Assembly (NCBI GenBank): GCA_963853835.1
Contig: OY970835.1
Location: 35,910,047-35,974,046, forward strand
DNA length: 64,000 nt
Direction of reading: 5' to 3'
Origin: Calendula officinalis
Taxonomy: Eukaryota; Streptophyta; Magnoliopsida; Asterales; Asteraceae
Shown here: in pieces, positions 46,001-52,770 of the stretch
Position numbering within the stretch: position 1 is the stretch's first letter
How the letters are laid out: each line of letters begins with the position of its first letter
Program-made: the position numbers and the translations under genes
The notes under the pieces: model-generated
The model's input: the letters and a program-made list of their open reading frames with translations, nothing else
What the model was told of the DNA's origin: nothing
Database searches by the model: none

Positions 46001-46018
46001 CGGTATATCCATTTTCAA
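28046..46018 (-). CDS. 2-oxoglutarate/Fe(II)-dependent dioxygenase, paralog B (7 exons over 18 kb)
   Basis: Exons, all with GT-AG borders except where noted: 46018-45752, 41604-41431, 41353-41261, 40963-40895, 29265-29059, 28428-28303, 28201-28046 (TAG). All junctions are in phase 0 and give 363 residues without a stop. The family uses Fe(II) and 2-oxoglutarate to oxidise small molecules in the cytosol; the substrate is unknown. Visible motifs: N-terminal DIPVIDL, Fe ligands HxD (H227, D229 in YHYDLNF) and H284, 2OG-binding RxS (R308, S310). Exon lengths equal those of paralog C except for two extra N-terminal codons (a second ATG at 46012 aligns with C's start). Intron 1 holds a gag-only LTR element and a hAT-like element. 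Intron 4 (11.6 kb) holds a full copia inserted at its donor. Intron 5 holds another hAT-like element. Coding capacity is intact; expression is unproven. Confidence 0.85.
28478..29021. mobile_element. hAT-like non-autonomous element in intron 5 of paralog B
   Basis: Ends are TAGGGGTGAAAACGAGCC and its near inverse GGCTCATTTACACCCCTA, with GAGCCGAGC-rich arms around an AT-rich core; 544 bp. Flanks TGTTCGGC / ACTTCGGC are compatible with a decayed 8-bp target duplication. This end type is typical of plant hAT-derived repeats (family knowledge). Confidence 0.65.
29446..29450. repeat. Target-site duplication (CTTAC), left
   Basis: CTTAC just before the copia 5' LTR. Its partner is 40890-40894. 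On the gene's strand it reads GTAAG. Confidence 0.93.
29451..30068 (+). repeat. 5' LTR of the young copia element
   Basis: 618 bp, TGTTGGAGCA to GATCCTGACA. At least eight ACTACTG motifs lie in its first 270 bp. Compared with 40272-40889 I find two substitutions (near 29917 and 30026). A short frame at 29484-29672 is not a gene. Confidence 0.97.
30071..30082 (+). other. Primer-binding site of the young copia
   Basis: TGGTATCAGAGC, 2 bp after the 5' LTR; tRNA-iMet type. Confidence 0.92.
30159..32726 (+). CDS. copia gag protein
   Basis: An 855-codon frame from ATG (MTDNNESTQANKIPM) to TAA. It would form the element's cytoplasmic particle and bind its RNA. The N-terminal third is a typical copia gag (UBN2-like: LTPNNFGMWKNRIKQYM). 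A CX2CX4HX4C knuckle CYNCNNLGHFAKEC lies near residue 317. A long coiled-coil-like charged middle follows (about 385-500). A second knuckle, CVICNKVNHLAKDC, lies near residue 615. The C-terminus is low-complexity, with repeated NTTG encoded by the TACTACTGGT motif. Two separated knuckles and 855 residues are large for copia gag but in line with Sirevirus-type gag. Confidence 0.9.
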   Translation: MTDNNESTQANKIPMLTPNNFGMWKNRIKQYMLITDYSMWEVVCEGNKTGQLQASSSVTEADKLKCEKEKKDKGIELKTLSTLLLAIPNDYQHLFVEYDDAKLLWEALEKRFVGTKSTKRNMKSVLKQDFENFKGKPNETLTQVFDRFNKLIGELNQVGVKMDQEDVNMKFLRSLSEEWAMYTVVYRQRDALEEKELDELYNDLRVFETEVNHKNPSISSNNAAFVSSTGQGQETSTGKAADSEDTARESFFTSHVHTALISDDLEQLNPDDLEEMDLKWQMAMLSLRTKRFLKRTGRTSLNFNKGDKAGFDKTKVKCYNCNNLGHFAKECPQPDKRSKSTALVSQQGQGYDWSFQAEEHTQNQALMAFTDNKTEVKSKPCTPECAKIIKNLEKENTKLNEDLAKAIRRNHEFDSVIADQEHQIKVYKMIDQRIKEELLQAVDEKEFYETKNKELTSKLEECQLEIEQNKLTIKKFERSTKILDELTNNQTTEKVVHGVGYHAVPPPHKFIPPLKNSSERIINELKTEKQTESNNETSESNDSSDDEQSIEFTISQTESPKSIDTSFHTAQSPNESPKYNAENIPKILKRGNQRNRNQLLEQRKTIKAQENKLKCVICNKVNHLAKDCHFNPINCKELKEFKAFKENAKTQRLKDTTGPSVVNTIKTPIAETPRFGRSAPRFVQNRRVGSPKNSNYFKNNGKSNQNKQYFKFSNTSRNSNKFTTGVNPNYNAVWYQYKNTTGKNPNFKNTTAPKTNFKNTTGVNSKNTTGHSKHGKYPNTTGPSVVKYSKAKNNGYKPRSVGNSHTSNNYKRTAVKQNTSNKQVWVPKVFKVKSPKAHFSKDEPKTYKAWVPKLN
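32723..36253 (+). pseudogene. copia pol (protease, integrase, RT, RNase H), one nonsense codon
   Basis: Open in a frame different from gag, overlapping it by 4 nt, to TAA at 36251-36253. The first in-frame features are a GTG at 32741 and the protease motif WHIDSGCSRHM. The pre-integrase zinc region (H..H..C..C, CVACLKGK), the integrase core (MDLFG, RCDNGTEF, QQNGVAERRNR), an Asn/Thr/Ser-rich linker (about 34200-34530), RT with YVDD near 35310 and RNase H (TDSDYGG) follow. A TGA at 33476-33478 replaces the expected Trp after DDFSRYT in integrase, so the full polyprotein cannot be read without suppression. Apart from that codon the frame is clean. Confidence 0.9.
36254..36672 (+). repeat. ACTACTG-motif-rich spacer between pol and third ORF
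   Basis: Roughly thirteen variants of TACTACTG(A/G)T occur between 36310 and 36575 at spacings of about 15-30 bp, followed by unique sequence leading into the TATA-like box. The older copy has the equivalent stretch at 19690-19950. Confidence 0.75.
36673..36682 (+). promoter_or_regulatory. TATA-like box ahead of the third ORF
   Basis: TATAAAAGGC lies 129 bp before the ATG at 36802. A leader containing AAACCCTA and ending CAACAACAATGGC (good plant start context) follows. The same box and leader occur before the older copy's third ORF (20055-20063). It looks like a class II core promoter, but there is no expression evidence. Confidence 0.5.
36802..40239 (+). CDS. Extra (third) ORF of the Sirevirus-like copia, 1145 codons
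   Basis: An intact frame from ATG (MATLQTLDVQTDL) to TGA, ending 32 bp before the 3' LTR. It has no pol-like motifs. Visible parts: a globular N-terminal region (residues 1-250, with WNEFNKAIASAVVCLCTDQV); a Pro/Thr/Ser-rich stretch (260-300); a basic/acidic low-complexity region; a coiled coil (about 473-536); a Glu/Thr/Val-rich segment encoded by the ACTACTG motif; a Lys/Arg-rich nuclear-signal-like block (about 925-950); and a conserved C-terminus (NWRVMQNNVIEVIRED). Many Sireviruses have an 'envelope-like' ORF here, but I see no signal peptide or clear membrane anchor, so that label is not supported. Function is unknown. Confidence 0.85.
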   Translation: MATLQTLDVQTDLKYSEFHNMVAFLKNPDGTKDFRPIVKFLRNSYIQFALTVKPKSYQQHLVDFWTNAERTEGTTSSMIKSKVDGKHITVTEQSIRHHLQLHDDSGMSTLPKEYIAEILHKMGYEGRLNIVTFQKGLLSPQWKFLIHTIQHCISPKRSTWNEFNKAIASAVVCLCTDQVFNFSYMIFDGMLGNLSSSKFLVYPRFLQHIINRELQNLSTPKNIFLLPELNKKVFSNMRKQFKFSGKETPLFPNMIKDQPNIGEGSTIATTQVEPQPTPSPPNTAQTPIQIATQSPTQTEVLNVSQELDTNLQSATLHSVEDLPDKTKNISSIYKRKKLSSKDTRGQIESHPRLKELSSKEERGHEGRAFTTDAPKVGAQDSENIIRTQTSATLSDDSFEELLKGPRCQETTRGGISASSRKKRMSKRPNESPSSDEGRSVELMERKENLKTNVPVSKPDDLARWSEGGIKITQLTAKVDSLESTVQNCHIYLTNQGKTMAAMKRHVNTINRRMRLYEHRLYQQAKIIRQLKKKIDDSEAPPVELTKGEKDNIQTMIDESIAAAASSLLNLKETNVDEGPEMMVTEEEPNTTATIEEQVEKEIPVVTSTTDIIAVVNEEKELRAANTTDALSVVTPEVTPVVTTLVTTEEEELHFPELIERERHVIITKPPTPDQPLIIPDIDDNVNWFEVDECSLPPHPKILKQDELRSFSPSVIISGVPDMKYIPPPPSAHIGKGKEIYDEDYPNRALGHHMVNKINHVRAEKQSRWRIKHRNFLEKVDMYQASEKKKKVQSTTTVQAPPVQIKDVQIEGQEAEFKRLRKVEEEHLNCLEELVAECKRTKGELPDDIFEQKSLMIDFLKTRGHSAKSFGRMKMVTIIEKYCTEKKKDLAEQEAEESKKAKAKTLIPISLNLLKAGSVSTVGNTSTPQSLKRKSVDQEQSSKKKSKQQIIPVLEMPVAPLQNNPILNWRVMQNNVIEVIREDKVVQRFTGWLPLIRSCSRSDVIKLLIIGKPRMTKKSWKESGAGYLTRMIDAAFYPDNYPEQFTNPGNVYAWNVIPTANMYFFEKSGKVCELYLYEKEYPHSEKTMYQIFINTLMKPYDAVMFQNKLNYFTKRNSRYIIEQRLQQNQRTLEKRRKEQEEQKKLD
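40263..40271 (+). other. Purine tract before the 3' LTR
   Basis: GGGGGAGAT directly before TGTTGG of the 3' LTR; the plus-strand primer site of copia elements. Identical in the older copy. Confidence 0.85.
40272..40889 (+). repeat. 3' LTR of the young copia element
   Basis: 618 bp, two substitutions from the 5' LTR. Ends GATCCTGACA and is followed by the target duplication CTTAC. Confidence 0.97.
40890..40894. repeat. Target-site duplication (CTTAC), right; also intron 4 donor of paralog B
   Basis: CTTAC directly follows the 3' LTR. On the minus strand it is GTAAG, the 5' splice site just after exon 4 (40963-40895). Confidence 0.93.
41702..42157. mobile_element. hAT-like non-autonomous element in intron 1 of paralog B
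   Basis: Starts TAGGGGTGTAAACGAG and ends in the near inverse CTCGATTACACCCTA, with GAGCTCGA-rich arms; 456 bp. Same repeat type as 28478-29021 but diverged from it. The flanks share GGTGTGT on both sides, a possible eroded target duplication. A frame at 42019-42216 is repeat-derived noise. Confidence 0.6.
42158..43431. other. Intron 1 of paralog B, no gene seen
   Basis: AT-rich intronic DNA. Near 43310-43420 there are several short inverted GTGTGG/CCACAC motifs, perhaps an old repeat that was later split by the gag-only element. Confidence 0.4.
43437..43744 (-). repeat. 3' LTR of the gag-only element
   Basis: 308 bp. On the minus strand it starts TGATAGGAAATTG and ends TTCTTCATCA. Nearly identical to 45207-45514. 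Confidence 0.92.
43880..45133 (-). CDS. Ty3/gypsy gag protein of the gag-only element
   Basis: 417 codons from ATG at 45131-45133 (METRSVQQRLDQQEES) to a stop at 43880. It would assemble particles and bind RNA. It shows an N-terminal coiled coil (1-55), a Gly-rich linker with repeated GGGSGM units (about 80-125), and the retrotransposon gag domain (about 135-260, with WIQKAKLFFDINRTP, AQHWF and LQRFSGLEIQNPFEQL). A C-terminal zinc knuckle reads CFRCGQQFGPTHKC (C-X2-C-X7-H-X-C). The frame is undamaged and ends where protease would begin, so the frame stops as gag rather than being cut by a visible mutation. Confidence 0.9.
   Translation of the reverse strand: METRSVQQRLDQQEESIQQLQSDVKEIKAALQVLETDRVESAEFRKLMMGWLKQQGKQHKPDSIGGRGSGILFTSDEGDDGNGGGGGSGIVGGSGMGGGSGMGGGSGFFGGFGGDIDSGGGGVNPQGGAMALPWAVKKVKLPEFYGFDPQGWIQKAKLFFDINRTPAELRIRLAQLSMVGVAQHWFTIVTQVHDSITWDQFQLELLQRFSGLEIQNPFEQLASIKQSESIHDYIDDFEYLLSLVPKLPESQAMGYFVSGLRDEVKRWVRLHRPQSRLDAMYLAKDVEEMLHPSSANVSQSRFRYHQLGGLGDNLKGDRGSMFGQSLIRGTPLVDSGLKGADSPPVTSPRQSVSTPLEGPQVLSRDRGVRSLSRTEWEERRKKGLCFRCGQQFGPTHKCPEGKLRVLLLGDDEYEANG
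45207..45514 (-). repeat. 5' LTR of the gag-only element
   Basis: 308 bp. On the minus strand it is followed by TTGGTCCGACCTTGCC, a possible primer-binding site starting TGG whose tRNA I cannot assign. Confidence 0.92.
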
Positions 46019-47915
46019 GATTATTAATCACTTCTTTTCAAACTTGTTCTAATTAAAGAGAAATGAAGAAACAATGCTAGATATATATATATATATGATA
46101 CTTGATGGGATCATGCACATATTTATATATGGTGGTGCGTTGAGATTTTTTGGAGTGATGTTGGGGATTCCATTAATGTGATGACCACACATTTATGGTC
46201 GGCGGTGGAAGTTATGAGCTATTGGCATCAAACCATAACCCTACTTCATTTGTACCATACAATAATGAAGAAAATATCGTAGATATGAAGCACTAGATCG
46301 AGGAAGTGTGCATGTGTTCTAAATAAATTACACTAAATTACAAAAATGGTCCCTCGTTTATTGGAGCACATACAACCCGACAACTTACAAACTGCTAGAT
46401 TCTTCTAATTGGTTGATATTCTTTTTTTAATTTGGAGGTCAACATCATATCTGTGTCCTCACATGAAAGTGGAAATTAAACTGTAGAAATGTCGATTTTC
46501 TATTATATATTGGTACATTAATCAAAATTGATATCAAACAATTTTAAACTTTGACATTTATGTTTATCTATTCATTTTCTTTCTACAATTTGTGTTCCCT
46601 ATTTTAAGGTAAAAAACTCGGAAAAATGTTGTAAAAACGTTCTGTGGTGATTTTTGGTTTAGGTTCGCACCATTAAGAAGGCGAAGACAAATCCAATATT
46701 CGAAGTAGGCTAGTATTTTTAATTATAGTATTTTATTTTAATAATATTAAAATAATTATATTGTTTATGTATTGATGTAATGGTTTTATGTTAATTAAAT
46801 TGGTTAATATTTTGTTTAAAATATAAAAAGTTAATAATTTGTGGAGCCCAAGAAAACAAACTCGATGTATATTATATTATTATTGGAATGATCAACATTG
46901 ATTGTCAGTAGCGATAACGATTGAGGGCTTTGAAAAAACAGGAATAATTTTATTTATGATAACAAACCGATTTGTAGAAATAATTTTTTTTTTAATTATT
47001 ATTTTGTTCTTGTTTTTTGTGGTTAAATAATAGAGCTTCAAGATTGATGTTTCTTGGAATGCTTGGATTGTGTCTCCCTCGTAAGTATGTTTATTGGGTT
47101 TGAGTACTTGCTTAAACTGTTTTAGTAATAAATCCACCAAAATTGCGCTAAAATTGTTAAACAGTAACATAGCCATCAAGATTTTGAAGTTGCTTTTTCT
47201 ATAGAATGAAGAGGATTGCAATCGAAAGGTAAATTTAATGCTTTTAGAATTCAATTTCATTACTCAGTATTTCATCAAACATACCAATTATTAAATATAA
47301 ATAACAATAACTAATACAAGATACTACCAATTAGATGCCTAAGACTTCAATTTATTAATCAAATCGAACCACCCACTTTATTGTCTTCAATTCTAGTACA
47401 ACCAAGAGCTGTCTAAGTCTGAATTTCCTCCTTCATCAGTTCACCTACACCACAAACAATCGGTTGGTTATGTTTTAAAAGATGTCAATTTCAACCCACT
47501 TATGTTTACTTCTAATGAATCAAATCAACAAAAGTGTCTTTTAAAAGCATATAACCTACTACATTGTTTTAGGGGAAAACATATGTTGTGTTGAACACAC
47601 ATAATTACTTGCAAGAAAGGCAAAATTAAATATAATTATATATATAACCCCGAACTATTTATATTTACACATTTATCCCCTCCACCCATGAATTTATTCA
47701 AAATATATAGTTTTTAGAGATAACCTAGGTTCAACTAACATCACTTAAATTAGGTACTCCAAAGACACACAAAAAATGAAATTTAACATTCTCAACCCTC
47801 TAAGTTTCTAATTAACCCTCACTTGCTATTTCCAAGCTTTGGTAAACATATTTAAAGCAAAAATTAACTAAAAAACAAAAATAATTTTGAACCACTATCC
47901 AACCTGCCCGTTTCA
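46019..47915. other. Intergenic, promoter side of paralog B and 3' side of the LTP-like gene
   Basis: AT-rich, with a TA run at 46081-46097. The frame 46892-47260 is low-complexity (Ile/Lys/Asn) and not convincing. No other gene seen. Confidence 0.45.
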
Positions 47916-48254
47916 CTACACGGAAAAGAGGAAGAAAGGGAGGGACTTACAAGGTCCAAAATTGACATTACACTTGTCGGGAAGTTGCATAGCCATACTA
48001 CGGTCAACACCAGAAATAGGAGGACCGTTGACCAGAACACACAAACAGGGTTGACCCAAAACCCTAATGGCAGTACAACAAGCATCATTTGGTGGAATCG
48101 GGCTAAATGGTGCAACCGCTGCCCTACACGGAATCAACTGAACCAGAGCCGAAAAGAATGTGCTCCCACACGGGAACCCATTGGTCCCCTGCACCATCAG
48201 CCCCAAAACCACCACCATAACTACCACCATCATTTTATTTTCTTTTCTCTCCAT
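47916..48254 (-). CDS. Non-specific lipid-transfer protein-like (8-Cys motif) secreted protein
   Basis: 112 residues from ATG at 48252-48254. A hydrophobic signal peptide (about residues 8-26, MMVVVMVVVLGLMVQGTNG) leads to a mature part with eight cysteines at 29, 43, 59, 60, 70, 72, 95 and 102. The spacing C-X13-C-X15-CC-X9-C-X-C-X22-C-X6-C is the eight-cysteine motif of plant LTP-like proteins. Such proteins bind lipids in the apoplast or cell wall. The eighth Cys codon overlaps a GTAAGT (47949-47954) that could be a splice donor. Splicing there would replace the last residues, so the C-terminus KSLPFFLFSV is uncertain. It lies on the same strand as its dioxygenase neighbours, with no sign of functional linkage. 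Confidence 0.8.
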   Translation of the reverse strand: MERKENKMMVVVMVVVLGLMVQGTNGFPCGSTFFSALVQLIPCRAAVAPFSPIPPNDACCTAIRVLGQPCLCVLVNGPPISGVDRSMAMQLPDKCNVNFGPCKSLPFFLFSV

Positions 48255-48551
48255 TGATAATATAAAATTTTATCTGACTTATTTTTTTCTATAACATATT
48301 CATGCATATTTATAGATGTCTTTGTTTGTGTGTATCACACGAGTTACATGTCATTCCTAAACCACATCACATATATCAGCATTATTGGCATGCTTAACGA
48401 AACGGTTGTTAAACTCGTATATCATGACTAAAAAATTATCAAACGTTATTTTTCATAAATAAAATAGAGTACAAAGTTGTTAAACGAACATAAATCAGCT
48501 TCAGTTTCTTGCTTTTTTTATGATTTACCTTTTCTACACGAAAGGATTTTT
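48255..48551. other. Intergenic between LTP-like gene and paralog C
   Basis: About 300 bp that must contain the LTP-like promoter and the 3' UTR of paralog C. No feature recognised. Confidence 0.4.
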
Positions 48552-50627
48552 TTAAAGCTCTCCACTGTTTCCTTTAAGATTAATAACAGAAAGCTCTTGT
48601 TCTACAAATTCTCCAGCACAAATTGGTGGATATTTGTCAGCAATTGGCGATTGGGCAAAATGGCCTAACGGCTTCAGTACAGCATCCGATGCTATATGAG
48701 AAAATAACTACTCAAAACAAAACCAACAAAAATTAATATATTATATAAAGATACTATTCATAAAAGTTCTCTACTTTATACAATATTTAACAAAAATTAT
48801 TAAGTTTTTGTTTACAAATTAGAAATATAAAACAAAATAGAACACTCAACTTAGATTATAATAAAAGAACATACAGTTTTATAATTTTCTTAAATAGGTT
48901 ATGAGCTTACTGTTGAGGATACTCTCCAGAGGCTTCGATTATCTTGTGATGCTGTTTTAATTGCATCGAGTGTTCTGTTAGTTACTACAACTTCATGCAT
49001 TCCAGCTATACAATCTCCAGCAGTTAACCATTCTATCTGCATATTTAAAAAAATATTATCTTAAATAAAACATAGTTTCAGTTCCATCATCAAAGCCTGC
49101 AGATTTTATTTATGTTTCATAATCAAAAACAAAAATTACAGATTCTCAGTCCACTGTTTGAGCCGAAATTACTAATTTTCTGTTACCTGTTTTCCAGTTT
49201 GAATAAGTAGACATCCAACTGGAACCTTAACTTCTACTTTCTTCCCATTTCTTAGCCAAATACTTAAACCAGGAAATCTACTTCTTCCATGAATGGTTAG
49301 AAAATTAAGGTCATAATGGTATCCGGCAAAAACAGTGCCCACTTTTCCATGTTTTTTAAGGTTACTCCCTGTTGGAGCAAGAAGATGCGGGCCCTGCAGT
49401 TCAGAAATGCATAGTTTAATTGTGGATAAAGTCCAAATGATGCATAAACTCTAGACAAAACTAATGAGACTATACATTTATGCTTTTGACTTTTTGACAA
49501 CTGTAAGCATCATAAAGAAAGGATAAATAAACACTCACCTGCTTCATTAGACCAGTGAATGCATCCTTTGGTAAACCAAAACCAATTGCTGCCATTTCAG
49601 CAACAGCCTGAACAAATAAAAATTAAAATTATATATCATTTAAGAAATGATGCTAACAATATGTAGGAAATTAGTGCTAATGACATACCTCTATAGCAGA
49701 TATCATTTTAGAACCCCATGTATCCATAGTTTCTTTCCATTCAGGGAAACCTTCGGGTATTACAGGTTCAGAGTTCAGTTCCTGAATAAAGAAAATGAAA
49801 ATCAATAACATAATCAAAGACAAATGACTGTTTAAACAGTTGGTAATTATGCAAAACCTTGAATTTGGTGGTTGATGGTCTAGGACCAACTCGCCACATG
49901 TATCGCCACTTAGGATCTGGACCTGTTGGAATCAATGGCTGGGATTCATTCGGCAATGATCGTAGTGTCTTTTGCATTTCCTCATCAACCAAACTACGAG
50001 GAACTTCAGTTCCTTCAGGTGTCACACCAACCTGAAATTAAAACACACAATAACGGAAACTACTTTTTAGGCCTAAAAAACACCATAATGTTGTTCCAAA
50101 TTCCAAAACCAAAATTTTCTCAATTGTATTTTAGTTTGGCCGATAACGAAGCGACACATATACTTCAATAAGGTAATTCTGATCGGATGAACTACAATAT
50201 ATTTAATAATTAAGCATGTAATATAATTTTAACAACTTTTAAGCTTTACTAAAACCCTCGCCATTTACATTTTTCTCGGATTCATCGGCCAATCTATAAA
50301 ACCACCAATGCAATTCGATCTCACACAGATAATTAGGTATATTGAGAATCGGAAAGTAAAATAGACCTGGTAATGGAGGTGAGGACGCTCTTGTAAGCGT
50401 TTAAATTCATCAGGTTGTTCGAAATACTTCTCCATCATGTCGATAAACCGATCGTTATCTTGAGCAGAACATCGAGGATCTTTGATTAGCAGAGCTCCGG
50501 TTTCTCTTAGGGTTTGACTGACTTCCGAGCAAAGCAACTTCAGTTGGGGATTTAAGACCTCATCGCCGCGATATTTGCCGGAAACTACATCTAAATACGG
50601 CTCCAGATCGATCACCGGTAACTCCAT
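48552..50627 (-). CDS. 2-oxoglutarate/Fe(II)-dependent dioxygenase, paralog C (complete)
   Basis: Seven exons: 50627-50367, 50031-49858, 49781-49689, 49607-49539, 49393-49187, 49036-48911, 48707-48552 (TAA). All borders are GT-AG and all junctions phase 0, giving 361 residues. The fold is that of isopenicillin-N-synthase-like oxygenases, which use Fe(II) and 2-oxoglutarate, presumably in the cytosol; the substrate is unknown. Motifs: MELPVIDLEPYLD at the N-terminus, HxD Fe ligands H225/D227 (YHYDLNF), distal H282 (GMHEVV), RxS R306/S308 (LWRVSS). The exon pattern is identical to paralog B, and the introns here are short and free of large insertions. This is the least disturbed member of the cluster. 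Confidence 0.92.
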
Positions 50628-50886
50628 TTTCCTGACCGATGACTGATTTTGGTAGAGAAAAGGGGGAATTGGTCGAGATCTAAAGAAGATTTTAGTGGCG
50701 GTGTGTTGTGCGTGTGATTATTTGGGAAGATGGCGGGAGAATTTATTTTTACGGCATCGCTTGCGTACCGGCCCAATCTAGATTCTAGCATCAAATCTCT
50801 TTGACTCTTCCCTGAATCGATTTTTTTTTTTTTTTTTTTTGGGAGGTATAGAGTTAAAAATATATGATATTATTAATATTGTAATT
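50628..50886. other. Promoter region of paralog C, up to the TIR transposon
   Basis: 259 bp with a poly-T tract at 50821-50840. The upstream transposon edge lies only about 260 bp from the start codon, so the transposon may supply or disturb upstream control (inference). Confidence 0.4.
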
Positions 50887-50968
50887 TGTTCAAGGAGGTC
50901 CACAAATATTATAAAGTCCCAAGGAACAATTATGAGTCCTTAGATCAAGAAGATCAATGGTTCAGATT
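50887..50968 (+). repeat. Left terminal inverted repeat of the palindrome-rich transposon
   Basis: Matches the inverse of 55322-55405, best over AATATTATAAAGTCCCAAGG and TTAGATCAAG, roughly 75-80 percent by eye. Confidence 0.75.
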
Positions 50969-51243
50969 AGATCTCTAATTAAATGAGTTTTTTGGGCGAA
51001 AGGGTATATTGGTCATTTGGTGCGTGACTTAAAAACACTCCTTCTTCACATTTCATCTTCCCACTTTCTCTCCTCCCTCTCGTCTGCTCTCTTTCCCTCT
51101 CTCACACACACACAAAAATCAATAAATAAACCCTAATTTTCACTCGTTTTTACCGATTTCTTCTCAGTTTTTTTGCTAAAATCGTTTGTTAAACACTTAT
51201 ACAACATCGTTTTTCTTCTATATTGGTGTCTGGTCTACTTACA

Positions 51244-52770
51244 ATGGCTGATTCACGACCTTCTCGTTCGAAAAAAAAGCTTCCGATAAAAAGCGTGGGG
51301 AATTCGTACTTGTTACATGTAATTTTAACTTGTATTTGCTGTTATTATTAGATTTTTTATCATTTATGCAGAAATCCTTGTTCTTTTATGGCTTTTTTTG
51401 TATTTCGAACTTTTCTAGGGTTTCTATTTGATAATACGTCGATTTCATATGTTGTTTGTTGATGTGTTGTTCTATATTTTGTTGTTTTCGCTTCAAATAA
51501 CAAGTGTTTTAGCTTTCTAGTGTTTTTTAATAGTTAATCACATATGATTCGTAATGTTATTTTAGTTATTTTAGTAAATCACATGTGATTTAGCGAAATG
51601 TTAATAACTCCCCTGTTTTTGAAAACCTCTGTTTCAAATCACATGTGATTTAGATCTGTTTAAGTTTAAAACACATGAACATATGTGATTGTGCATATAT
51701 TTAATTTTAAACCACATATTTATTTTAGTTAATCATCTGTGATATTATATTTGTTTAATTTTATATCAGATGTTTCTTATTAGTTAATCACATTTGATTT
51801 AGATATGTTTTATTCTAAAACAAATGTTTTTAGTTAATCACATGTGATTCTAAGTCTATTTCGTTTTAAATCATCTATTTTTTGTGTTTAAACATATGTG
51901 CTTGTAATTTTATTTTAAATCACATGTGATTTTAAAGTTATTATTTGTTTTTTAGTTGTAAATCACATGTGATTTTATTGTTTTTTTTATACATTTTAGC
52001 TTTCTAGTGTTTTTTAGTTGTAAATCACATGTGATTTTACTGTTTTTATTATAGATTTCAATTTTCTAGTGTTTTTTAGTTGTAAATCACATGTGATTTT
52101 ATTGTATTCACATGTTATTTGATGTTTATTATTTTTATGTTCACTATGTTTTTAAATCACATGTGATTTTACGGATTTTATTATATATTTTCAGCTTTCT
52201 AGAGTTTTTTAGTTGTAAATCACATGTGATTTTACTGTGTTCACATGTTTTATTATTTTTATGTTTACTCTGTTTTAAATCACATGTGATTATTATTTAT
52301 TATTTGATTATTATGTTATTTGAATTCAATCACATGTGATTGTTCTCAGTATCTCACTTAATCACAGTCAAATAATTCATATCTTTCAATCACATGTGAT
52401 TAGTAAGCTAAATTACAGTTGTTTATGTGAGTTCGTGAGTTCAATCACATGTGATTTCAATTTAACTATCTCATATTGTTATTAGTTGTCATAACTTGCT
52501 TCTTTGTGTTTTATAGGCGGTGATGATGAATTTCCTACTATGTTATCTAAGTTGCCTGAGATACGAACTAATGTTAATATTGGTAGAAAAAGACCTCTCT
52601 CACCATCAAAAACAAAAACTGCTGAGGTGTCAAAGAAGATCAAAATAAGGCTTAAAAGATCAATCAGCAATGAACCATCCGCGTCAAAAACATTAGTTCC
52701 AGTTGAAATAACTATGTTTTACTTAACAGAATCACATGTGATTGCTAACGAAATCACAAGTGAAAGTTAA
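51244..52770 (+). pseudogene. Possible small spliced gene carried by the transposon
   Basis: An ATG at 51244 after a CT-rich, ACAATGGC start context reads MADSRPSRSKKKLPIKSVG before a GTAATT donor near 51320. After a TATAG acceptor at 52516, a second open block reads GGDDEFPTMLSKLPEIRTN...KTKTAEVSKKIKIRLKRS...TSES to TAA at 52768-52770. It is basic and Lys/Ser-rich and I do not recognise it. The simple donor/acceptor pair does not keep phase (0 against 1), so either the splice model is wrong or the gene is broken. It could be a captured host fragment or a relic of a transposon gene. Confidence 0.35.

Noticed and set aside
46892..47260. 122-codon minus-strand frame
   Set aside because: Low-complexity Lys/Ile/Asn composition in AT-rich intergenic DNA, no motif.
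52112..52339. Open frame with repeated SHVI residues
   Set aside because: The translation only reflects the AATCACATGTGATT palindrome and T-rich spacers; it lies in the non-coding, intron-like part of the transposon.
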